Below, piece by piece: positions 30,956 through 44,117 of a stretch of DNA of 64,000 nt (its first letter is position 1; every line of letters begins with the position of its first letter). The notes beneath the pieces are model-generated. The model was given only the letters and a program-made list of their open reading frames with translations, ran no database searches and was not told the origin of the DNA. The position numbers were made by a program, and so were the translations under genes. Source of the DNA: Archivesica marissinica (taxonomy: Eukaryota > Mollusca > Bivalvia > Venerida > Vesicomyidae); the NCBI GenBank assembly GCA_014843695.1, contig CM026387.1:76885548-76949547 (forward strand). Direction: 5' to 3'.

Positions 30956-33900
30956 GTAAGAAAGTCTTTAGTATATATACCACTTCATGTTAGCTAGATT
31001 GCGAAACAAGTTCCTACAACTTATATTAATCACTCTCGAGACCTCATTCCTGATAGAATCCATCGTCACGAGGGATAGAGAAGAGACAATGTGGAATTTA
31101 AGTGTCTTGCATAAGGGCATAATCGTAACGGCTTACAGCTGGTCGCGACTTCCAAAGAACGTCTTTATGCCGTTGTCGCGTAAATTGGTGCCATACACCG
31201 GTCATGTTAAACAACCAACAACTTCGATGAGACGCGTCTAGAAGTTATTCATTTAATGGATATGAGGATAGTGCACAATACAGAAGATGTTCCAATTCCA
31301 AAATCATTCCAGGTTCGTTTACATGCTCGATGTATGGTCTCAACAAAGCAGTATTTAAAATATTCATTTTTCAAAGAGTTTATCTAAAACCTAATTTCTC
31401 AGTTAAAGTGTGGTTGCCTGCCGTGTTTTTTTAGTTATAAAGGTATATGTGAAGCTACGGTATGTATAGCTTGAGTATATGTGAAGCTGCTGTATGCATA
31501 GCTTGAGTATATGTGAAGCTGCTGTATGTATAGCTTGAGTATATGTGAAGCTGCTGTATGCATAGATTGAGTATATGTGAAGCTGCGGTATGTATAGCTT
31601 GAGTATATGTGAAGCTGTTGTATGTATAGCTTGAGTATATGTGAAGCTACGGTATGCATAGCTTGAGTATATGTGAAGCTGCGGTATGCATAGCTTGAGT
31701 ATATGTGAAGCTGCGGTATGTATAGCTTGAGTATATGTGAAGCTGCGGTATGTATAGCTTGAGTATATGTGAAGCTGCGGTATGTATAGCTTGTGTATAT
31801 GTGAAGCTGCGGTATGTATAGCTTGTGTATATGTGAAGCTGTGGTATGTATAGCTTGAGTATATGTGAAGCTGCGGTATGTATAGCTTGAGTATATGTGA
31901 AGCTACGGTATGTATAGCTTGAGTATATGTGAAGCTACGGTATGCATAGCTTGTGCATATGTGAAGCTGCGGTATGTATAGCTTGTGTATATGTGAAGCT
32001 GCGGTATGCATAGCTTGTGTATATGTGAAGCTGCGGTATGTATAGCTTGTGTATATGTGAAGCTGCGGTATGTATAGCTTGAGTATATGTGAAGCTGCGG
32101 TATGCATAGCTTGAGTATATGTGAAGCTACGGTATGCATAGCTTGTGTATATGTGAAGCTGCGGTATGTATAGCTTGTGTATATGTGAAGCTACGGTATG
32201 TATAGCTTGTGTATATGTGAAGCTGCGGTATGTATAGCTTGTGTATATGTGAAGCTGCGGTATGCATAGCTTGTGTATATGTGAGCTCAAACAAAAAAAA
32301 ACAGCTGCGGTATGCATAGCTTGTGTATATGTGAAGCTGCGGTATGTATAGCTTGTGTATATGTGAAGCTGCGGTATGCATAGCTTGTGTATATGTGAAG
32401 CTGCGGTATGTATAGCTTGTGTATATGTGAAGCTGCGGTATGCATAGCTTGTGTATATGTGAAGCTGCGGTATGCATAGCTTGTGTATATGTGAAGCTGC
32501 GGTATGTATAGCTTGTGTATATGTGAAGCTGCGGTATGTATAGCTTGTGTATATGTGAACCTGAAGCTGCGGTATGTATAGCTTGTGTATATGTGAAGCT
32601 GCGGTATGTATAGCTTGAGTATATGTGAAGCTACGGTATGCATAGCTTGTGTATATGTGAAGCTGCGGTATGTATAGCTTGTGTATATGTGAAGCTGCGG
32701 TATGTATAGCTTGAGTATATGTGAAGCTGCGGTATGCATAGCTTGCGTATATGTGAAGCGCGGTAGTATTGTGTATATGTGAAGCTGCGGTATGCATAGC
32801 TTGTGTATATGTGAAGCTGCGGTATGTATAGCTTGTGTATATGTGAAGCTGCGGTATGCATAGCTTGTGTATATGTGAAGCTGCGGTATGCATAGCTTGT
32901 GTATATGTGAAGCTGCGGTATGCATAGCTTGTGTATATGTGAAGCTGCGGTATGCATAGCTTGTGTATATGTGAAGCTGCGGTATGTATAGCTTGAGTAT
33001 ATGTGAAGCTGCGGTATGCATAGCTTGTGTATATGTGAAGCTGCGGTATGTATAGCTTGAGTATATGTGAAGCTGCGGTATGTATATGGTTAGCATTATA
33101 TATATGTGAAACCGTCGGGCGTATTAGCCATATGCGATATCTATTTCAGTGTAATAATGTTGGTGGTATTCTGGTAGGAAGAAGAGGGCTGACATGCGCA
33201 GGATGTTGCGGTCCTGATTTCTGCAACAAGTGAGTATTAATGTCTTACACACATACTCGTGTTGTAATTCTAGATTCTAACTTACACAGCGTCACATAAC
33301 TTAAAGCAGCATTACATCGTAATAAGGATGTTTTGGGTAAAATATAAATACTAATGTATGTATGTTTACAAAAATCGAAATAGTCGCTCAGAAACGATAA
33401 ATTTCCAATAAATTTAAACCGTCGTATACGCGAATTTGTTTATCAACACATGAAATGTAAACACGCACAGTGCTCATGCGTGAAACAACAGAGGATGTAG
33501 AAAACAGCGTATATATTTTGAACATGAAATACTATCTATCTATCTATCTTCCTCTAATGGCGAACCCCTCGCGGGGATGTAGAAATGTCCCTAAAGACTT
33601 AGCTAACAGAGGTATGAATCAACATATCAAGTAGTTTAATTAAAAAAGACAACGTGGGACAAATGGGGACGATGCATTCCGAATGCAAACAAGTGCGGAC
33701 GATGCGTTCCTGTTGTAAACAAGTGCGTGACCGATCGATTCGGAAAGTCCTACTTTCGGTTTCGAGTTTGTTTTATCGCAAAAACACTGTTTACCAAATG
33801 AACATAAGCATACAAAGTATAATGTTAAAATATGTAGCAGCATTGCTACCCATACGTAAAAAATGAATTTATCAAATATCTTTTATTTTATACGATGTAA

Positions 33901-36900
33901 TGCTGCCATTCTAATTTATATAATGTAACACGTGACTTAACATAGTGGCGCTGCCATTCTAACTTACATAATTTTACATTGCTTAACATACTGCCATTCT
34001 AACTTACATAATTTTACATTGCTTAACATACTGCCATTCTAACTTACATAATTTTACATTGCTTAACATACTGCCATTCTAACGTGTGCTTAAAGTGGAG
34101 CTGAACTGTTAATGAATCCAAAAAGCTATACGATTATTGCACAATATGTACCCATTGGATGCATCTTCTTGAACTACCGTAACAAACCGTTTCGATGCTC
34201 GCTCGCTATATACAGAAACATCAATACTTGGTGAATTACATAATTTAATAGTTTTCATGTCCAACATGAGATCAGTTTTTGTGTTTTCAGTGACTGTAAT
34301 TCTCTACAGAGCGCGGCAACTATTACAAATGTACAATCCACTAAGGACACAACCATCAAGACTACCGTAATATCGTCACCATCACCAGCAGCATTGTCAT
34401 CATCTACAATAGCAGCAGCACTGTCATCATCAACAGCAGCATTGTCATCAACAGCAACAACAACCTCAACAACTGCTACAACACAAATGACTTCAACAGA
34501 TCTACTGACACCAACCCAAGCAGCTCTGACATCCCCACTTACGACGACACAGAATAATGGTAGGCAATTAATGTTCGTTTTTATCACTCAATTGGACATC
34601 AAACCTGCGAGATGGCCCGTCCGTTCCCACTGCCAATCAAATCAATTCGATCTTCCCGATGGCCCAAATTCCCCAACCAAGTGTGACCAACTGCTTTGTG
34701 AAACTTGAACACGTGGGTGTCTTACCGACTGCTACTCGATGTACACGACCTCCACTTGACCATTCACGACTTCCACCCGACAACCACTACCATCTCCACT
34801 CGATCATCACGATCCATACACGATCTCTACTCGACCAACTCGACTTATACTCTATCTCTACCCGAGCTCGACCCGACCGTTGATCGGGAAGCGATCAGGT
34901 ATTACTCGAGTAGAGGTCCAATTGATCAGGTAGTAATCCGTAATTCTTTTTTTATCCTGACAAACTAGATCGTTTCTCAATCAACTCTACCTCTATTCGA
35001 CCAATATCCGATCGCATCCCGATGGCTTCTCGAGCGTTTGGCTTACTCGATTTTTAGGTCGTAGGGGGTCATGAAGTGGTCGTGTATGGACTAGTTCAGT
35101 ATAAACATTTGGAACTAGTTTCGTCAGGATCATATATGGAGGTTGTGGGTCAGATGGCTAGTGCTCCACCAGATGGACAGGGTCACGGAGCTTCAAAAGG
35201 AAGAAGAGGTTGACATGATAAATATATGAACAAAATGATACAACTGAAATGCGTTGTTTATACTTGAACACTGTGAGAATAAAAATATAGAAACAAATGG
35301 GTTGGGCAACACGTTTTACCAACATTAGCTCCCCAAACTCACCGTGTGTCGACTACAATTAGTATAATGCCAGCAGGTCTATGTGTGATATCACTTAAAC
35401 AAATGGTGATACATCTCTTATACGTGACTACAGTATACTAAATAACAGTATTGCCAGACAGATGGATCTGAAGTCCAGTGTAACATGTTGAACCGTCTGA
35501 CCCTGATAAAATTAACAGTCATTCAGATTGGACTTTAAACCGAGGTATCGAGTCGGTGCTTTACACCGTGCACCTAAAAGTACCAGAAGAGACTCTGGAA
35601 TGGGTCCACAAATCTAAAATGACTAATCTCTTCAGGAGGCATCGCTCATATGGGCAATCGGTAGAGACGATAAATAAACGTAAAACACACAGGCGAAGGT
35701 AAATAAGCTCAATACTCACAAGTACTTTAACTGTTGCAGTGGCAGAACGACAGTGTTTGCTGCACGGCTATCACTATCACTATCTACAGCGGTCACAGCG
35801 TTGCATCAAGCCATATACCGTACTGAAGTTAACGTGGCAACACGCGCGTGACAAGTGTATCAAAGATGGCGGAGATCTGTTTGTATTTCACGGCGAGCAT
35901 GACGACGATTTCTTCCAGCCATTGTTGATCAACAGAACAGGTAGATTGCTCAGTATAAATGCAACGCGATATTGAGGACGATACCATTACACTAAGATAT
36001 AGTGAAACACGCTTTTATTTTGACTAAGTGATTGTATCTCATTATACGCACAGGGATTCGGCACGTTTGGGGGTACTAGTATATATATTTAAGTATACTA
36101 GTACCCCCAAACGTGCCGAATCCCTGTGATTATACGTGGTCGATACCAACTACCTGGGTCACCTATATCGTGTTTATTTTATTGGTTTTCTGTTTATATA
36201 CACATTTCACATATCACGTTGAACCAGTACACGTTGTATGCGATGCCTGCACCTACGTATGGTTTACTTTGCAATGCTATTATTTCGTGCTGACTGAGGT
36301 TCGTCGGTTGTGTGGCGGTATGATTGCAGTGTTGGTTGTCATATAACACAGCTCACATGATTCATGTGATATATATTCACCGCCCGTCTAATATTTCTGC
36401 TACGAAGGCGTATGTACTTCAATCTCTTTCAATAACAATGATTTAGACACTGTGGTACATATGAAGAGACGTGACTATTATCGTAAAAAAAAAATAGACA
36501 TGTACATATGTCTACACTCATAAAATCACTAACGATTGTAATGGACGATGCGTGTTGGACGAATTGCACTAACAGTATCTTGCCGACTCAAAATAAAATG
36601 TATCTCATCTTATCTTAGTATATGAGAAAGCACTATATTGATTAACGTCTAAAGACGTATACTATATATCCGTAGTTTGATCTGTATAGATGACTGGTTT
36701 TCAGATACTCGACCTATTGGTGGTTCCCCAAGGCTCTTTTCTTGGTCCGTATTTCTATACGTTAACTACTAGTATATAGAGGAATTACACCCTTTGAGTT
36801 ATTTCAATATACAGTCAAACTTGTCTTAAGCAGCAAGCCAGTGGAATCTCAGAAAGTGGCTCTGCACAGGTGGTTGTTTAATAGAAGTCAAATATAACAC

Positions 36901-39900
36901 AGGTGTGACTGTATAGAGGAATGATTCAACTGAGAAGTTATTGATACTGTGTGTATATTATTAAAGTATAGTTATGCAGTTGGGTAAATGTGTGTAATTC
37001 AGTAAATATATGAATAGAAATGTTGTACATTTAGATTATTATGGTAGCGGATCACTGGTCCAGTGGTTAACACGCTGGACGCAGGTCCGATCCCCCAATA
37101 TACCATACTAAAACTCTTTTCATAGTCTTGCGGATGAGACTTTAAAATCGAGGTTTCCTGTCGGTTCTTTACACCGTACACATAAAAGAATAAGAGTAGA
37201 CTCCGAAAAGTGATTCTGTCTGTTTTGCATAGTCTAAAATACATCATGACATTGTCATTATTTTTCCATGTATGTCCATAATCATTATATCATATGTCCA
37301 TCCTCATCATGATTGCATATATCATAATATTGTACTATATATAGTGTAAATATGTTTAAATGTTACAGACGAGAAACTGTAAATTTTAAGTCTTAATAAA
37401 GCATTTTTCTTCTTCTGTATCATTCACCAACATTTAAAGTGACTAATATTTTCAAGATGCTTCGCTCATAATTATACGCATTCGATAGTGACGAGATTTT
37501 TATGTAATTGTGTTGACAGAGTCAATTGATAAGTATTGGGTTGGTGCATCAGACCATTTCCATAGAGGACATCACTGGTTATGGGTCGATAACACAATGG
37601 TAGATACGAAGACATATTTCTTTCCCGGCAAGCCAAGTGGTAATGGGTAGGTTATTTTTAAGGATGGCAAAGAGTAGCAATTTTGCTATTCGAATATTCG
37701 GTCGGGAAGTTATTCGAATGTTCGATATAATTCTATCAAAAACTCAAACTCTTATGAAAATTGCCAAATTAACATACTTTCTGTTTTATGCGTAAGCGTC
37801 ATCTTCTTCCTGTAAGTCAATGCAAATATGACGACGACTCATTCAGTTATTGTTATCGGCCACTGTACATTCATGGGGGTTTTCACAAATGAAGCCATTG
37901 TTACACTAGAACTGCTTTCCGTTAACAAGGTGTTTGTTTTTCAAATGATTATTCACATTGAAGTTGTTCGCGAATATGTATGTTTAATGTAATTTGCATA
38001 GATTGCATCTAGCAGTTTTCTTATTCTCAGAGCGATTGAAGTCGTTCCAAACGTGTGACTGACATTTGTGAGGACAATATCATAAACATCGTACGTTGAA
38101 TAGTACTGTTGGGTAATATTGAGCAGTTAATTAAAAAATTAAGAAATATGGGGGGGGGGCTGTTGAACAGTGTCTGTAATAGTTCAAATGAATGTTCTCG
38201 TCTAAACAGGTGTGACGTCATAATTAAACACTACCTACCTTAGCACCTACTGTAATTATCCGATTACATTATTAAGACATGGCATGGACGAGACTACAAC
38301 ATAGTTTATTCACACATCTATGGGCTATTTCTTTTGTATTAGAAGATTTTGTTATGGTTTCACAAGAAAACAGCGTATCTGATTTATGACAGTTTATTTC
38401 AGTTTTGCAAATATAATATCTTTTCCGAATATTCCAATACTGGAATAGTATTCGGATATTCGGGCGTCCGAGCGAATATTCGTTGTCATCCCTAGATATT
38501 TTACATACATTGTATATAAGTATCGAAACTGCCAAGTATGTTATATAGTACTATGCTTAGTAATTGTGTGTACACATACCCGTTACCTAATTGTAGATTT
38601 CAGTGGGTTAGGAATGATTGGTGTTCCAACCTGGATAAGGGAACTCTCCAGTTTTGTCCGATTATGTATTCATTATAATTTATATTCAAATACTAGTAAA
38701 CGTGTGTATTAATTCTATATATAATGTATACGGCATGTTGTCACTGTGTATGACATGAGAGAATAACATTTGATTGAAAATTGGATTCTGTATGTTTACT
38801 CGGCGATTACTATGTGCATTTAAACATTTTGATTCATTGCAGTTACTCGGCGCTTACTCACATATGTACTATTTATGTGCGTCACACTAGTTGAATGTTG
38901 TCATTCCTTGCAGGATATGTGCGGCCGCAACAAAAACTGCTGACCACACCTGGCTGATGCTCAGTGATGAACATTGTGATATGCGATCTAATTTCATATG
39001 CGAAATAAAACTACATGGTATGCTAATCATGAGTGTTTGGGCATTCATATTCTTATTTTAGAATATAATGTAGGAAGCACATTGAACGAGAATAAAAACA
39101 TTCCCTCACCACCAGCCTGACATGTCGTGAGAAGTGGGATAAATAAATAACACAATCAATGGTATAATATTATATATTTCAAATGGGTGTATGACTGTCT
39201 CCGTAATCGAGTGGTAACGGTCGCTGACCCTGATGGACATGGGTTCGAGCCTCACTCAGACCGTGTCAATTTATATGAACACGTTAGCAGTTTCTTACGG
39301 AGGTTGGTGCACCAAGTACTGGTTAACCACTGGAACCGGCCCAGAAAAGGTGTTGTTAGGTAAACTGCCCGTCGCTAAAATGGGCAACCGGTAGCGACGT
39401 TCAATAAACTTAAAATAAATTTTAAAGCTATATTGATAATATCTAATAGAAAAATGAAGTTATATATTTTTAACGGAGCCTAATTTGCATCTCATTTTAG
39501 CACTTCTAGAAACAACGACGAGTCCTCCAAGACCTCATTGTCGTAATAGTGACTACACATACGACTCGCAGCACGGGATATGTTACAGAGTGTACGACTC
39601 CGAGTTGAAAACCATGCCCGAAGCTAGAGAACTATGTTACAAGCAAGATGCTGAATTACTCCAACTGAGGGACAAACAGACGGAACTAGATTTTCTACAT
39701 ATAGCCTACAATAGTATGCAATCCGTCAACTTTGTGGGAATAGGCATGGCTATTGACCTATGATACGCGAAGATTGTAACGTACGATGTAAATGCATTCT
39801 GTATGAATCATACAGGGCAATTCATGTGCAGCCTGAATGAACCATACAGTGTAACGTACATGCGTCATGTATGAACCATACATCGTAACGTACATGCATA

Positions 39901-42541
39901 CTGTATGCACCATACAGGGTAACGTACATGCATACTGTATGCACCATACACGGTAACGTACATGCATACTATATGCACCATACAGGGTAACGTACATGCA
40001 TACTGTATGCACCATACAGGGTAACGTACATGCATACTGTATGCACCATACAGGGTAACGTACATGCATACTGTATGCACCATACACGGTAACGTACATG
40101 CATACTGTATGCACCATACACGGTAACGTACATGCATACTGTATGCACCATACACGGTAACGTACATGCATACTGTATGCACCATACAGGGTAACGTACA
40201 TGCATACTGTATGCACCATACAGGGTAACGTACATGCATACTGTATGCACCATACACGGTAACGTACATGCATACTGTATGCACCATACAGGGTAATGTA
40301 CAAGTATACATGCATACTGTATGCACCATACACGGTAACGTACATGCATACTGTATGCACCATACACGGTAACGTACATGCATACTGTATGCACCATACA
40401 GGGTAACGTACAAGTATACATGCATACTGTATGCACCATACACGGTAACGTACATGCATACTGTATGCACCATACAGGGTAACGTACAAGTATACATGAT
40501 ACTGTGCACCATACAGGTAACGTAAGACATGCATACTGTATGCACCATACAGGGTAACGTACAAGTATACATGCATACTGTATGCATAATAAGTAACTAC
40601 ATGCATACTGTATGCACCATCACGGTAACGTACATGCATACTGTATGCACCATACAGGGTAACGTACAAGTATACATGCATACTGTATGCATAATACACG
40701 GTAACGTACATGCATACTGTATGCACCATACAGGGTAACGTACATGCATACTGTATGCACCATACAGGGTAACGTACAAGTATACATGCATACTGTATGC
40801 ATAATACACGGTAACGTACATGCATACTGTATGCACCATACAGGGTAACGTACAAGTATACATGCATACTGTATGCACCATACACGGTAACGTACAATTA
40901 TACTGTATGCACCATACACGGTAACGTACATGCATACTGTATGCACCATACAGTGTAACGTACATGTATACATGCATACTGTATGCACCATACAGGGTAA
41001 CGTACAAGTATACATGCATACTGTATGCACCATACACGGTAACGTACAAGTATACTGTATGTCCTCATACAGTGAAACAAGTACTTAAGACCGCCTACAT
41101 ATATATATGTCACCATTTCGATGACCATTTGATGTAGGTCAAAAGCCATACATAGCGTATGTTGATTATATATACCATGCATAGAGTAAACACAATTTGA
41201 TTTTAGGCCCATCGAGCAATTATCTATGCATGCTAAACCTGTTACTATAATTATATAGAGACAACCTGTAACAAAATCTTGTTTGGATATTTTCCCGCGC
41301 ATGGTGTTCCGACTATATATATACCCACGTTGAATGCTCAATTACATACAGACGGATCTGTAGTCCAGTGGTAACACGCTGGACTGGTAATCCAGGGATC
41401 GCAGGTTCGATTCTCCGTATGACCCTAATAACAGTCTTTCAGATGGGACGTTAAACCGAGGTCTCGTGTCGGTACTTTACACCGTGCACGTAAAAGAACC
41501 AGAGGAGACTCTGGAATGGGTCTCTGTCTGTGTCATTGCACTATCCTCCAAAAATCTAAAATTACTAATCTCTTCAGGAGGCGTCGCTCATATGGGCAGC
41601 CAGTAGCGACGATACATAAACGTAAAACACACGCTCAATTACAGAAAATCATCCAGATTGGAAGGCTTATTGGGTTGGCGCTACAAGACATACTGATGGC
41701 CACTTCTATTGGTTTAACGGACGACAGGTCCTATCGAACTACATATGGGGCATTGGGGAGCCAAACAATGCCCATGACCATGATGAAAATTGCCTCCAGT
41801 TTCTACACTATGCACAGCCCTACCCGGTGGATAAGACGAACGCTTTAAATGATAACCACTGTGATTTCCAAGGATACTTCATATGCGAAGGTAGCTCACT
41901 TTAATTTAAGTGTTTCACTTATAGAGCAAGGCACAGGCTGTCCGATTAACGCAGTAGTTAGCGCACTCTCTTCTCACCAATGTAATCAGGGTTCGATCCT
42001 CGGACCGGGAAGTAAATGAGATGGTACAGTGGTCACCAGTTCGGACAAGTGGTTTTCTCCGGGTACTCCGGTTTCCTCCCACACGAATGACCACATTTAC
42101 GCTCACATCTACGCCATCGAAAATGATTAATATAAGTTGTTAAAGCTTGTTTCGCAATAATTTAATCACATGCTCACAATGTTAACCGACGATTCACGTG
42201 ATGCCTGCTTCGCGGATTTTCTCATGTACAGCATCGAAACAGAAGCCTTATATTTGAACATGTTTAAACACAGTCACTTTCCGGTTGAATGATTCATGAC
42301 GGAGTTAAGGACCTTTAATATATTGGACAATCTTACTAGTACATGTACATTGTTCCCGAGATAACATCTTCTGATTCATTTATTGAACACTATTGTTTAT
42401 TATATGTTGATTGCTCGTTGATAGGGAACTAGTAATATATATATGTTAATAACTATAGTATATATATATATGTTAATAACTATAGTATATATATATATGT
42501 TAATAACTATAGTATATATATATATATGTTAATAACTATAG

Positions 42542-42572
<31 letters not shown>

Positions 42573-43086
42573 GTTAATAACTATAGGTATATATATATAT
42601 GTTAATAACATAGTATATATATATATATATGGTAATAAACTATAGTATATATATATATATGTTAATAACTATAGTATATATATATATATGTAATGTTAAT
42701 ATATCTATAGTATATGATATATATGTTAATAACTATAGTATGTATATATATACTATATATATATTTAATAACTATATGTATAATATAGTTAATAACTATA
42801 GTTAATATATATAATATAGTATATATAATATAGTATATAATATATATATGTTAATAACTAAGTATATATATATATGTTAATAACTTATATATATATATAT
42901 ATGTTAATAACTATAGTATATATATATATGTTAATCATAGTATATATATATATATATATATATGTTAATAACTATAGTATATTATATATATATGTTAACT
43001 ATAGTATTTATATATATAGTAATAACTATGTATATATATATATGTTAATAACTATAGTATATATATATATAGTTAATAAACTATAG

Positions 43087-43118
<32 letters not shown>

Positions 43119-44084
43119 ATAACTATAGTAATATATATATATGTAACTATAGTATATATATATATATATGTTAAAACTATAGTATATATATATATGTTAA
43201 TAACTATAGTATATAATTATATATATAGTTAATAACTATAGTATATATTATAATATGTTAATAACTATAGTATATATATATAGAATTATAGTATATATAT
43301 ATGTTAATAATAAGTATATATATATATGTTAATAACTATAGTATATATATATATGTTAATAACTATAGTATATATATATATGTTAATAACTATAGTATAT
43401 ATATATATATGTTAATAACTATAGTATTATATATATATGGTAATAACTATAGATAATATATATATGTAATAACTATAGTATATATATATATGTTAATAAC
43501 TATAGTATATATATATATATATATGTTAATAACTATAGTATATATATATAGATGTTATAATATGTATATAGATATGGTAATAACTATAGTATATATATAT
43601 GTTAATAACTATAGTATGTATATATATATGTTAATAACTATAGTATATATATATATGTTAAGAACTATAGTATATATATATATGTTAATAACTATAGTAT
43701 ATATATGTTAATAACTATAGTATATATTATGTTAATAACTATAGTAATATATATGTTAAACTATAGTATTATATATATGTTAATAACTATAGTATATATA
43801 TGTTAATAACTATAGTATATATATATATAATAGTTAATAACTATAGATATATATATATATATATGTAATAATATAGTATATATATTAGATATGTAATACT
43901 AAGTATATATATGTTAATAACGATAGTATATATATATATATATGTTAATAACTATAGTATACATATATACTATGTTAATAAACTATAAGTACTATAGAAT
44001 AACTATATATATATATATATGTTAATAACTATAGTATATAATATATATGTAATAACTATAGTATATATAGATGTTAAAACTATA

Positions 44085-44117
<33 letters not shown>

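Noticed and set aside
31403..33096. 496-codon minus-strand frame
   Set aside because: All three frames are open because the 32-bp unit lacks stops; no splice sites or start context, and it lies in an intron.
38596..38665. Possible extra lectin exon after GTAGATTTCAG (WVRNDWCSNLDKG)
   Set aside because: No good donor follows, and skipping it keeps exons 5 and 6 in frame and completes CTLD1.
39758..41341. Minus-strand frames rich in Tyr, Val and Cys (up to 379 codons)
   Set aside because: Shadows of the 34-bp palindromic array.
41350..41425. tRNA-Thr (GGT) gene
   Set aside because: The tRNA-like part lacks a proper acceptor stem and is followed by the family A SINE body in many copies.
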